Of a DNA stretch of 64,000 bases, positions 1 to 10,459 are shown piece after piece. Numbering within the stretch: the stretch's first letter is position 1; each line of letters opens with the position of its first letter. The notes beneath the pieces are model-generated. The model worked only from the letters and a program-made list of their open reading frames with translations. It was not told where the DNA came from and made no database searches. A program made the position numbers and the translations under genes. Origin of the DNA: Guyanagaster necrorhizus (taxonomy: Eukaryota > Basidiomycota > Agaricomycetes > Agaricales > Physalacriaceae); contig NW_025064882.1 in assembly GCF_019112545.1 (NCBI RefSeq), positions 2,410,971 through 2,474,970 on the forward strand, in the 5' to 3' direction.

Positions 1-912
1 CATGAAAACAAGTCATTCACCTCATGTTGACGACGCCGATGAAGACATTGAGGTTCAAGCACGTAGTAAGGCTGTGTTGAGAGGTCATGGTGGCGGTGTT
101 TTGGACTTGAGAGTCGATGGTAACTGGATTGTCAGCTGGTATGTTGGTTTCGCTTTATGTCACACAATCATTGATGCTCTCGCAGCTCAAAGGACACTGT
201 CATTCGTGTGTGGCACCGTGACACGCTGGAATTGTATCGAACTCTTCGTGGTCATGAGGGTCCTGTTAATGCTGTATGCCTCGAGGGCGGCAAGCTGGTC
301 AGTGCTAGTGGCGATGGAAAGATGATCTTGTGGGATATAGCAAGAGGAGAACGACTGAGGACCTTGGAGGGACACGACCGTGGATTGGCTTGTATCGAGT
401 TCAAGGTTGGGCTATATCGCCACTTCGTCTACAATCCCCTGACAGTTTAGTAGGACGATCTCATAATATCTGGGTCCAATGACTGCAAGATCAAGGTTTG
501 GTCTGCCACAACTGGGGAATGCTTGACCACCTTGGTTGGGCATGATGCTCTTGTCAGAGCTCTGGCCTTTGATCCTCGGAGCAGGAGATTAGTGAGTGCA
601 AGTTATGATAAGAGCGTGAGAGTGTGGGATGTGGGCACTGGTACGTACCCCGCTTTCGTTGCGACATAACTTATCACGAAGAGCTGGTCCTCCGACAGGC
701 AAAATGTTGCGAGATTTTAAACATAGTCATACAAGTCATATATTCGATGTCAAGTTTGATGTATCGAGAATCGTTAGGTGTGTTTCCGGTTCGTGTAGGA
801 ATCGGCTGTTCATTGTGGGTCTAATGCATCTCCGGACAGTACCTCCCATGATCAACGAATTGTTGTTTTGGATTTCTCAGACGGCCTGGATGGTGCCGAG
901 TTATTTATGTAA
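1..912 (+). CDS. WD40-repeat protein, C-terminal part (5' end outside window)
   Basis: Proposed exons are up to 138, 186-405, 454-640, 699-777 and 840-912, with introns of 47-62 bp that keep one frame throughout. The joined protein shows consecutive WD40 blades: GH..V..L, a strand ending in IRVWH, GHEGPVNAV..ILWD, GHDRG..IKVW and GHDALV..SVRVWD. It ends with STSHDQRIVVLDFSDGLDG and a TAA stop at 910-912. The internal GH/WD spacing resembles the beta-propeller of F-box/WD40 substrate receptors of SCF ubiquitin ligases, but the N-terminus, where an F-box would lie, is outside the window. That role is therefore an inference. The WD40 call is firm. A start codon at position 2 is in frame, but the protein very probably begins upstream. 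Confidence 0.85.
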
Positions 913-3128
913 GTCTGAAGACAGTTTAAATTATTCATTTTGTACAACAGGTATATCGCTTGTTCTATCGTCATTTTATCTCGGAGCTATTTCGGAAACC
1001 CGCTAACTGTTGTATACCCTGTATATATATCTTGTAACTCATAATAGGAACATAAGCATTTTTCTTTTTGGATCTTACGAGTGGGTTGCTACAGGTTCCA
1101 GCGGACTCTTTTTGGCACGGAGCATTTCTGGGGTACTTGGAGTCTTGTGTTCAATATTGGAGAGCGGAAGATGGAACGCCGTAACGGAGACCACGATCGA
1201 GACTATTAATCCAGGTACAGAGCTACATCAAAGATTCATACCCCAAACAAACCCATGTATGCCAGGAATTGGGTAACTTGACCTCGTTCATTGGATGGAA
1301 TGTCCTTCAAGCCGAGAGCCTTAGACGCCTCCGCACATTGAGCGCCTAAACAACGATTCAATTCATACAACTCGGGTAACGCGAGTCGAAAGCGCTAACC
1401 AGTTAGAGCAAAAGCCTCCCGTTTTGTAACGGGAAGTGGCCCACCGGCAGCATAGCCTTCTGGGTATGAAAGAGGTGTATCAGGACTGCTCGTTGCATTT
1501 GTCAGGCGCATGGGCTGCAGGGATAGTCTATCATGTCGGGTTGTTCAGCTGACAGAACGAGTATTCAATGGAAGGATGGACTGACGTGAGTTGGATATCA
1601 TCGAGGGAGATAGAGCAGTCGCTGGCTACTTGGATAAGGTGATGCAATCCTACGCTGACTGCCTGCAGCTGGTCGTCAACGTGAGTGTTCTATCAAAGGT
1701 TTAACGTTCAGCATTTAATGGTACGGTCACACGACACTCGCACAAACCATATTTTCATTCAGAGGGTCGGGCTGAGGTTTTTGGGGAATAATTGTCGCGA
1801 TAGTGGTAGCCATTGAAGGTACAGGGTAAACAAAGCGATTAGAGGGAAGATAGAGGGTATTTGAATGATATTAAAGAACAGAAATAGGGGCTGTGTGAAT
1901 TCGTGTGGGGTGCGACTGGGGCCGGTCCGTATCTTTCCTTCTTCACGTCACGATTGCCACGACTTGGTCCCCAGTTTTCTGTTCCAGAGGCATTTCATCC
2001 AGGACGAGATCCTTCGTATCTGCGTCGAGAACCTTTGCATTACCTGAGGTACTCGCTGGATTTTCCACGGGAGAAATCGGAAACAAGCATTGACAGCGCG
2101 TTGCAAAGGACAAGCCTTGCGGTTCAGTGCAAGGCCTACTGATTCCATATTTCACTTATTTGATTGGTTGGTCCGACGTATGGACCCGGTTTGAATTTAG
2201 CGTTCTGTCCCGTTATCGGTACTCGTGTTTGTCTAGCCATGCCAACATGTCAGTGGGGGTACTTTTGCCGGAAACATCGTATACGAACCCGGTAGTCGGT
2301 CGAGGAATGCTTCTTTGCTTGCATCATCGTCTCGGCAGCGACCTTATGTTAACAACGTAAAGCTCCCCGGATGTGCCTGGAAATTTTCCACGAGCTATGA
2401 ACAACAAAACAGGGGAAACTTCTCTTTAAGTCTCTGACGCATGCATCAGGAATGGTAGCGCTATTTTCGCTGCAGACCTCTGATTGTTGTCCGCCAGGTA
2501 CCTTTTACCTCGGAGGACTATTTGGGACAAGATGGTCACTTTACGAATCTTTACAGCCCTCGTTCGTGTTTCACTAATATTCTAATAGCTAAAGTTAGCT
2601 GGACAGCAAACCGACAGATGATCAAGGATCTCGGGGTGCAAACAGGCTTGTTAGGTAATACTACTGCTCCGGCTTCATAGATCTTACCACTTGACACCGT
2701 TATCGTTTCTGAATGATTGGCAGGAGAGTGTATCCTTAACGAACTGCTTGAGTAAGTATCGTCTTTTATTTCCTGGAAAGATCCGCACTGATTGTTCCTC
2801 CCAGCGGTGGTTGTACTGGCAGACATGCCAATACTTTTTCAGCGGCCTGTTGGCTTCTATCACAGGCGTTATTCGCTCATGGTGTGCCCGAAGTGATTGC
2901 ATTACATATGCCTCAACGACGTCACAATTACTTACAAGACAGGGAGATTAAAATTGGGTTTGTATGGACATGGACGTGAGAATTTCCCGAGGTTTCGTCT
3001 AATGCGGGAACAGTCATTTACAGGGATTTTGGAGTGGCTGTCTTAAGGGGTCTTCCTGTGCCACACATAGTCAAGGATTTTGACGTGGATATCGACATAC
3101 CAACCCTCATGACCGATGTACGTTCGCA
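913..3128. other. Intergenic region without a convincing gene
   Basis: Six-frame reading gives only short overlapping frames with no recognisable domain. A stretch around 1080-1360 has exon-like composition, but the frames on either side of its best intron do not join into a long protein. The segment 1865-2150 is open on both strands and resembles nothing I know. The last part should hold the tyrosinase promoter. Confidence 0.4.
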
Positions 3129-3135
3129 TATAAAA
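3129..3135 (+). promoter_or_regulatory. TATA box of the tyrosinase gene
   Basis: TATAAAA lies 36 bases upstream of the tyrosinase ATG at 3171. This is close enough to imply a very short 5' leader. Confidence 0.5.
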
Positions 3136-3170
3136 CTTGTGAGAACTGAGTATCCCAAAACTCCAGCATC

Positions 3171-4781
3171 ATGAAGCTTTCTTTCCTGGGCAGTCTTTTC
3201 TTTCTCGCCACGCTTGTATCTGCAGACGATAGTGGGCAAGACAGTGCCAGTGACCATAGTCAAGGAAACGGTACAAAATGTCTCAATCCCTCCATCAGGA
3301 AGGAATGGCGTTCTCTTACTGACGACGAAAAGGCGGACTTCATTTCCTCAATCAAGGTGAGATCCTGTGAGTACATGCAAGGACTGACCTAATACCATTT
3401 TTTAGTGCTTGGCTCACATGCCTCACGATCCAAAGTTGAGCCCCACGGTCAAACCTGACGATATACCTCCTGTTAACGACACCAGTTCGTACTGGGACGG
3501 TACGCGTCTTTTCAATTAAATCACTCGTAAATCAACTTATTGCCTGAAGACATCTCTTACATCCACATGGACATGAACTTCAAGGTAAGGCGAATGCGTC
3601 TTTCGGTATTGCAACTTAATCCGAATCTGACTCATAATCCCTACGTGACAGATCCATTTCACTGGTCTCTTCTTGCCTTGGCATCGATGGTTCGTGCATG
3701 TAGTGGAGACGGAGCTCAGGAAGAAGTGCGGCTTCTCTGGGACCATGCCGTATTGGGACTGGACGCGCGGTAAGGCATCTTTTCTGCGACGTTTCCTCCC
3801 CCATCTCATCTGATACCCCTCGTAGACGCGGCAGACTTCCAAGGAGCGACTATTTTCGCTGAGCCCGATCTCAATAGCGGCCTCGGAGGGTGGGGACAGC
3901 CTGAAGACGATTATCTTGTCCATGATGGCGGCTTCTCATATGATTTTGAACTTGCCTATCCTGTCCCACACGGTCTGCGACGAAATTATACATTGCGGCC
4001 TTGGGAGTCCAACCAATTTGCCGGCATGGATGTAATTTTAGATCCCAGTCAGATGGCGAACGTATCTTTCACTGCCGACAAGATCCAGCAGCTCGTTAAC
4101 GGCAATGAGGGAAATTACGTAGGATTCCAGTTTTCATTCGAAGATTGGGAGGTAGGGGGAACTTTCTCTCCAAATGGTTTCCTCACTAAGTATTTTTGGA
4201 AGGCTGCTCATGCCAGCGTCCATGAAATGACGGGAGGGTAAGTGCATCTTGGTTGACGTTATCATCATCACTGAGCCTATTAACAGGGATATGGCTGGTA
4301 ATTGCCCTGCAACCGCACCTTCGACATGTGCACCGGGACCGCTCTGGTCTCCAAATGGTATAGTCCTGATTTTCTGTATTCGTCGGTCTCGTATTAAAAT
4401 TCTACGTAGACCCGTTGTTTTTCCTCCATCATACCGTAAGTGCCAACCTTGACCATTGTTTGCCGACATATGACGCACATTTCTATTCCTAGACTGTTGA
4501 CAAAGTCTGGTATGATTGGCAGAACAAAAGTCCTGTCAACAAGAACGCTTACGCGGGTGGTTCTGTCCAACTTGTTCAGAACCGTACCATGTATTTGGAG
4601 AATCCAAATGGAGGTCCCCCTTTCCTCACGGTAAGCCTGCTAAATTTCCATCTAAGAATGGCTTGTTGATTGCAAACAGCCCCAATCTGTCGTCACCGGT
4701 GAAGGCATGTTCGACGACTGGGTTATTGAGGATTATTTGAGTACTACAGATGGTCCTCTCTGCTACGTATATGCAGAGTAG
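3171..4781 (+). CDS. Secreted tyrosinase (type-3 copper protein)
   Basis: Copper monooxygenase/oxidase family that oxidises mono- and diphenols to quinones. Nine exons: 3171-3356, 3406-3499, 3550-3584, 3652-3769, 3826-4237, 4287-4357, 4410-4435, 4493-4630 and 4680-4781, all in phase. Residues 1-18 (MKLSFLGSLFFLATLVSA) form a signal peptide, so the enzyme is probably exported. The CuA site is the His in SYIHMD plus IHFTGLFLPWHRWF. The CuB site is HASVHE plus DPLFFLHHTTVDKVW. Total length of about 370 residues lacks the long C-terminal shielding extension of mushroom PPO tyrosinases, so this is the short secreted type. A 26-base microexon encodes the DPLFFLHH motif. The last residues (CYVYAE) end at the TAG at 4779-4781. 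The domain call is firm; the substrate is unknown. Confidence 0.93.
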
Positions 4782-4945
4782 TCTTATCCAATATTTGTTC
4801 ATCTATCAGATATACTTTTATAATATTCGTGGTCCCACTTATTGCCAAGAGAATTAGGACGTCGCGTGCGAAATGTCTCATGTATGTCTGGGTCTACGGT
4901 GCCCGTTTAAAACGAGCCGTTTTCCTTGACCATTCACCAGCAACC

Positions 4946-5653
4946 ATGGCAGCCGAACTCCCAGAGATGATTACCATCGGCAAAGGTGTCACCGTCGTAC
5001 GCAATTGCCCGTTCCATCATGATATCTAAGTATCTATTCTGATCTTCCCCTCCGAACAGACATTCTTGAAGGACAACAAGTATGAGACACGTATTTCTGC
5101 CTCAGGCGTACCAGGCGATGAGGAACTTTCCCTTCCTTTACACTGGCACGAAAAGCATGATGAATACGTACTCGTCGTCGAAGGCAAGTTACAAATGACT
5201 CGCGGGACAGAGATCAGAGTGTACGGCCCGGAGGACGGTGAACAAATGTTCGAAAGAGGAATTCCGCATTCACTTAAGAGCGTCGGCAATTGTGTCATCT
5301 TGGACAGGACCGTCCCTGATGTTCGTGGTTTGAATTCTCGCACGGTGATGGCAGAATGATATTTAAATGAAATGCAGGATTCGATCAAACAACTCTTCAT
5401 CAGAAATATGATGGCAGGCGGCTCTATGAGTACGGATTTTTTCGACATCATGCATAACTGTTACTATGGGGATGTGATCCCTTCGCTTCCGGGAGGCATT
5501 CATTGGCTCGAGAAAGCTGTAAGTCAACTATCATAAAGGACTTCCGAGCAGACGTTGAAAGTGTTGACTTGGACATTTGAACAGTTCCTGACATTGTTCG
5601 GATACTACATCGCGCCATTGTTAGGATATCAAAGAAAGATCAAGACGCTCTAG
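4946..5653 (+). CDS. Small cupin-fold protein of unknown role
   Basis: Four exons (4946-4996, 5060-5320, 5378-5518, 5585-5653) join in phase to a protein of about 170 residues ending ..RKIKTL before TAG. The centre carries a cupin_2-like motif: LHWHEKHDEYVLVVEGKL followed, about 35 residues on, by a second motif around RGIPHSLKS. This gives the usual His/His/Glu and His metal ligands of a one-domain RmlC-type cupin. No signal peptide is visible. The C-terminal third is alpha-helical in look and not part of the cupin. It lies 164 bases downstream of the tyrosinase on the same strand, but I see no functional link. The third donor (GTTCGT) is weak; a nearby GTGATG would give a 33-base intron, which I judged too short. 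Confidence 0.7.
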
Positions 5654-5849
5654 TCCATATGGTTTGGTGAGTAACTTGGTCGTATTGTCGTGTCCATATT
5701 GTAATGGGATGCAGAAGTAAAGCCAAGAAATGATGTACTATACAAAACCAGGACACTGAACGGTTGAATATGCAAGAAAGAATTGGTATCGCATGTAATA
5801 AAGATATATGAAAACATGATCCAAGAAAGTGGGTATCACAGAATGTACA

Positions 5850-6818
5850 TTACAGAACCCAAACAACGATGTAGCATAACGAGAGGACACCCATGATGAG
5901 CGGAGACACCGTATTGGCACGGGTAAGTGCACCATTGGCGGTTCCTGCTTGAGCGACCGCACTTGCAGTCGCGGACGTCGAAGTGGATCCTGTCAAAGCT
6001 GTCGAGAAATGCGAAGTGGTGGTTGAAGAAGCAGACGTAGCAGGAGATGTTGCAGACAAAGAGGTTAGAGGAGATAAGGACGTTGACAGTGTCCCGACTA
6101 TGACTGTAGACAATTCACTGGCGGAATCTGCACTTGTTTGCGTCAAAGAGGTTGGGATGGCAATACTTGCTGTAGCCGATTCCAAGGGTGTTGCAAAGGA
6201 ACCTGACATCTGATCGAGTCTACGAAGAAGTTGAATAAAAGGGAATAACGAAGAAATGGCATGTACTTGCTGAAAGAATGGAGAAAACGCCATGACGGCT
6301 GTTCCGTTCTCAAAAACGGATGTGGAGGTGAAACAGATATAGCTGCAAATAAATAGGTTAGCATTACATCATGTAGAAAGGGACGGTACGGACTAGGTAT
6401 CCGAGTTAGGACCTGCCCCTGGGATAGGCTACAGAAATTGGTTAGAGAAAGGAAAAATCAGGTGAAGGTAGTGCGCACTGTGAATGTAAGAGAGTGAATC
6501 GTAGACGTGTCTACCGGTTCGATATTCTGTACGAGTTGCTGGAAACGCGATGTGTTCTATAGGAAAATTCCATCTTGCATATTATCGGCGGCATACCTGA
6601 GTTCCAGTGTACAGACCAACGGTACTGATCCCAAAAGACGACAACAGAGGCCAGGTGCCATCGTCGAGCCACTGAATCGTACAGTTCTGACCTCCATGGC
6701 AAGAAGAGCCTTCGCTGGGTTCAGTAACGTAGAGGCTACGAATGGACAACGCAGCATTCGTATGAAGAACGAAACCAAGAGTGATACACGCCAAAACCAG
6801 GCCCGAAAAGGAAAACAT
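5850..6818 (-). CDS. Kre9/Knh1-like GPI-anchored Ser/Thr-rich protein (first of two)
   Basis: Read right to left. Exon 1 (6597-6818) encodes a signal peptide (about 22 residues) and a beta-sandwich start, with EGSSCHGGQNCTIQWLDD and SFGISTVGLYTG. This is the fungal cell-wall Kre9/Knh1 domain common in Agaricomycetes. Next come 6479-6556, an exon starting at 6428, then 6267-6342 and 5850-6209. The tail is Ser/Thr/Ala-rich and ends in a hydrophobic stretch (SPLIMGVLSLCYIVVWVL), typical of a GPI-attachment signal. The protein is probably surface-attached. One junction is doubtful: the exon after 6428 runs PIPGAGPNSDT and then meets a TAG, and no GT donor joins it in phase to the exon at 6342. 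A GC donor (GG/GCAGGT) gives the right phase but deletes the GPNSD motif. The gene may use a non-standard splice site or be damaged. Confidence 0.65.
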
Positions 6819-7160
6819 GTTTTTTGTTGTTTTTCTGTGATGAAATAAAGAAAGCTGATGGTGAAAGGCAAAGGAGTGGCGAGCTTTGACGTAAACTGAA
6901 GTCTATCGTGCCTTCAAGGAGACGGCATGCAGAGAAAATGAGGATAAAATGAGGATGATGGTTGCCATTGAGTCGACAAATGAAGCTTTATTTGTTTGTC
7001 ATGAGCCTTAGATTATATTTGGTTCCAATCTTATCAACAACCCGGCCCGACTATTTTTGGATGCATAGCAATTCCGTAACAACGATACAAGGAGTCTAAT
7101 ACAGGGCCTGGAAGATTACAGAGTACAAAATCCTAGTTATGATGGTACACAGAATGGGCG

Positions 7161-8524
7161 TCAAAACTTGGCCTTTATGAGATCCGTAGTAGTGCAGGTA
7201 AAGTTGGATGTAGTCACTGCCCTCGAACCCATCAAAGGTGCAATAGAGGCCTGCCTCTTCTTCTCTGCCACCTCACTCTCGTTGTAAATCTTGCCTCCAA
7301 TCTCTCTCTCCACTTCCTTCACTACCTTGGTGATGCATTCGGGGCTGTTAAATACAGGCCGTCCAATGAGACTGACGAATACACCGGTGCCCAAGACGGG
7401 ATATGAGCCTACTCGGATACCATGGGATTTCAATCGTGCTTGAAGTGCGGTCAGATACGGTGCTATCATTGATTCCGGTCGGCTATACGAGAGTTAGTGG
7501 TATTACGAAGCGGCAGCACGACCGACATACTCTGTGAATATCTGGATTCTTAGGGGCCTCTCGCTTGGAGGCGGAAGGGGTAAAAACGGTGTGAGTTGGG
7601 TGAGCATGATTTGGAACAATTTAGGTATCCCTGGGAATATGCATAATTTGCCTTCGAGGCGGACGACCGGCTTTCCATAATGTGAGACATACAAAGGTGG
7701 GGATATAAACAATGAAACGTACCACCCATATATCTCTCCCTACAAAAATGACTTCGGCGCGCTCGGGGAACAAAGCCATTCGTTTCGTAGCTTCTCTCTG
7801 TGATGTCGTCTGCGATAATATCCATGGTCGGTGCTTGTTCATTTCGTCCAATCGTCGCAGTGTCTCCGTGTGATGAGCCAGGCTTTGTCCAAATGCCTTC
7901 GCAAGAGAAGCATACGTGATGTCGTCGTGAGTTGGACCAATGCCACCGCTGGTGACCACGAAGTCGTAATTTTGCACCATGCGCCGGCTCGCCTCGATGC
8001 TGCACGATGTCAGTGGAGTGCCTACGGAGAGCCACGATGCACGTACATTTCATTCTCGTCGTCTGAAATGACCTCTATACGTTTCCTGAAATTAGCTCAG
8101 GAAACAAGTCCGATGCAACGATGGCTGCAGACACCCACAGCTCGATGCCATGCTCAAAGCAGTACTTGGCGAAAAAGTGCGAGTTTGCCTCGAGTGTCTT
8201 GCCATTCAGAATCTCATCTCTGAAGGTGCCGGTCAGAGATGAAAGAGCAGAAGCCGTGAGAAGGGCGCACCCGATGATGAGCGCCGCCGCCGTACGAATG
8301 CACTTGCCCTCTCCCAGCGGATTTGGCGGTATTGGGGACAATTCAAAACTAAAATCGACCTTGGGCGGCCCATTACTTGAATCCCTTGCTGGCATGACGG
8401 CGATGAATTGACGAGACTGGACAGGTCGTGCGCAGGGTAATACTCTGGGTCCCTTGCCCAAGACACTCTTGTATGCTTGACGGAAAGTCGAGCTTGCTGG
8501 TATTCGAAAAGGCACTGGAAGCAT
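7161..8524 (-). CDS. Molybdopterin-binding (MoCF_biosynth/CinA-N-like) domain protein
   Basis: Six exons on the minus strand: 8271-8524, 8139-8219, 8047-8085, 7723-7999, 7531-7670 and 7161-7482, all in phase with introns of about 47-53 bp. The protein has [18 protein letters not shown] (first conserved block of the MoaB/Mog/CinA-N fold) and [13 protein letters not shown] (binding-loop block). Further on are [28 protein letters not shown] and [10 protein letters not shown]. These match the fungal relatives of the MPT-binding-like domain found next to FAD synthase. The N-terminal 50 residues, before the fold, are rich in Arg/Ser and could be a mitochondrial presequence (inference). No PAPS-reductase-like FAD synthase domain follows, so I do not call it an FAD synthase. 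The exact reaction is unknown. Confidence 0.82.
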
Positions 8525-8754
8525 CGAGGATGCAGGCTTATCCTGGAAGCATTGAAAGGGAAAGAGAACGTGGAAATGAAGGGGTCATTGCAATAAAACG
8601 TTATGGGAAAACATTACCCCAGACTTCCCCAAATACTCGGCGCTCGGCGTCATCTGGTATCCAAACAATATGTATTCAATTACGGAGCTCGTTTAATCTC
8701 GTGAATACTAAGACATTATTGAAACCAATACTCGCAAGGGAAAAAAAAAGTCCA

Positions 8755-9682
8755 TTAGCAGACAGCAAAACTGAATGCAGCTGCTAGTACCGCAGATAAC
8801 CACATCTTGGAGTTATTGGCCGTAACAACGACTGCGCTGTTCCCGGTGGACGAAGAACTGGCAGCGCTGCTAGCTTTGGTTCCAGTTCCCGAAGACGATG
8901 CTTTGACAGTGGCAGTAGTTGAAACAGAAGCTGCCTTGGTGGTTGAAGCAGAAGTTGCCTTGTTGGCTGAAGCGCTAGATGAGGCGGACGTTGAAGAGCC
9001 GGCGAGAGGTGCGGTCGACTGTCCGTCAATCTCTGCTTGGACGGAGGAGTTGAACGACCCAGACATGCCGTCAATTCTATGACAGTGTTACAATTGCATG
9101 CAGGTGAGGCACAAAGCCACTTACGTGAATTTGGCAGAAAAAGAGAGAGCAGGAATTGCCGAGTTGTTTGCGTCCTTGAGATCGTTAGAATCGACACGGA
9201 TAAAACTGGGAATTATCTCGTGAGATAGAGGAACAGGAAATTAAAAAATGCGCCTACTATTCGTTACTTGTTGCTCCAATATTTGCAGACGGAATGAACT
9301 GCAGAGAAGAGACGGTAGCTACATTGACGTTCTCGGCAATGACTTGAAGAGTAGTCTATCATTCGAGTAAGGCAGTCAGAACAAACCTCTCCTTCAGGCA
9401 TGTGCACTCGAATACGTACTTGTTCCTGCGAGTTTCCAACCGCGATCGCAAATTTGGCTGCACCAAATTCTTCCAATGTTGGAGAGGTGCCATCATCTTC
9501 CCAAGAGACGGTGACATTATTACCTGCATTCCAGACGGTGGAACTAATCGGGTCTGTGATCTATGTATGCATCGGTCACGTTCAGATGAGCGTATTCTTT
9601 AAAGATTCGGACTTACATAGACTGTGGCGAGCACCGACGTCGTAAGGCCAAAAAGTACAAACGCCGAGGATTTGGAGAACAT
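8755..9682 (-). CDS. Kre9/Knh1-like GPI-anchored Ser/Thr-rich protein (second of two)
   Basis: Read right to left: 9617-9682 (signal peptide MFSKSSAFVLFGLTTSVLA), 9420-9560 (ITDPISSTVWNAGNNVTVSW..EDDG), 9268-9355, 9125-9205 (FIRVDSNDLKDANN..ALSFSAKFT) and 8755-9076 (IDGMSGSFNSSV). A long Ser/Ala/Thr/Lys tail and a hydrophobic C-terminus (MWLSAVLAAAFSFAVC) follow, as expected for a GPI-anchored wall protein. The order of blocks is that of the Kre9/Knh1 domain. The junction 9268/9205 is out of phase by one base although both neighbouring frames are clearly right. One extra T in the TTTT run at the start of the 9125-9205 exon would repair it. Either an assembly error in a homopolymer or a real frameshift is possible. 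It shares domain and architecture with the gene at 5850-6818. Confidence 0.68.
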
Positions 9683-10459
9683 CAGAGGAAAAAATTTAGG
9701 GGGGGGGTTCGAAAGAAGTGATTCGAACAAGCACGAAAGGAGAGTATAAAAAAGAGTGTAAGGTTCGAGAGAGCGTAGGGGGAGTCGCAGACACAGTAGG
9801 GTGCAACGACAGTAGACGTTGCAGTTAAGAGCAAAACAGGAGGGATAAAAAGTCGATGTGGGCCCCTTTCAGAGCGGCCGTTCAGGTACCTTCATGTCAG
9901 GCACATGCTGGTCGATCGCCGAATGGCTGCATGGACCTATTTTAGAACCTCCTCGCGATATTTTAGGCGCTGGTAGTCATCTGCATAGAAGGCTAGAAGC
10001 AAAATAATAATATCTTGAAACAAAAAAAAAGATAAGTTTCCGGCTGGAAACCAGAAGACTTTTAAGCCAGAAGAAAGCTTCCGAAAACCAAGAAGACAAG
10101 TAAATGTCCGGAACCGCCGAGTTTGCCAAGATCCTTAGACAGTGTTGTTTGCAGATGATGCACGGATAACATCATATTACAAGCAAAGTCGTTTTCATAC
10201 AGATCCGCTGAAGTTCATGACAAAGTCCGGAAGCAAGGTGAGGGGATTTGTCAGCTGCCAACTTCTTTGTTCTGAGCGCGGTCCACCCTCCACCCGACCA
10301 TCTAAGAAAACTGGACTTCCTGCTCACCAGATGTTCTGTATTGAGCTTCGGACACCACGGACACACTTACCGCCCTCAGCATTTTTTCTCTTTTTTTGTT
10401 ACTTTTTATATCATGGCACTCATACCCGAATCATCCGAGGTCCAGAGCATCGCATTGCC
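9683..10459. other. Intergenic region between the second Kre9-like gene and the MFS gene
   Basis: Holds the upstream region of the minus-strand gene ending at 9682 and the 3' flank of the transporter gene. A G-run lies near 9700 and an A/T-rich stretch near 10010-10035. Short open frames near 10142-10460 are shadows or chance frames. No gene is supported. Confidence 0.4.

Noticed and set aside
1375..1450. tRNA-like stretch: GCTAACCAGTTAGAGC followed by a TCCCG/CGGGA hairpin with TTTTGTAA loop
   Set aside because: The loop has eight bases, no acceptor stem closes around it on either strand, and the TTCRANY T-loop is missing on plus. Probably chance.
5983..6213. Plus-strand frame rich in Val/Asp/Glu
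   Set aside because: Antisense of the Ser/Thr/Ala-rich tail of the Kre9-like gene; the same holds for 8807-9082.
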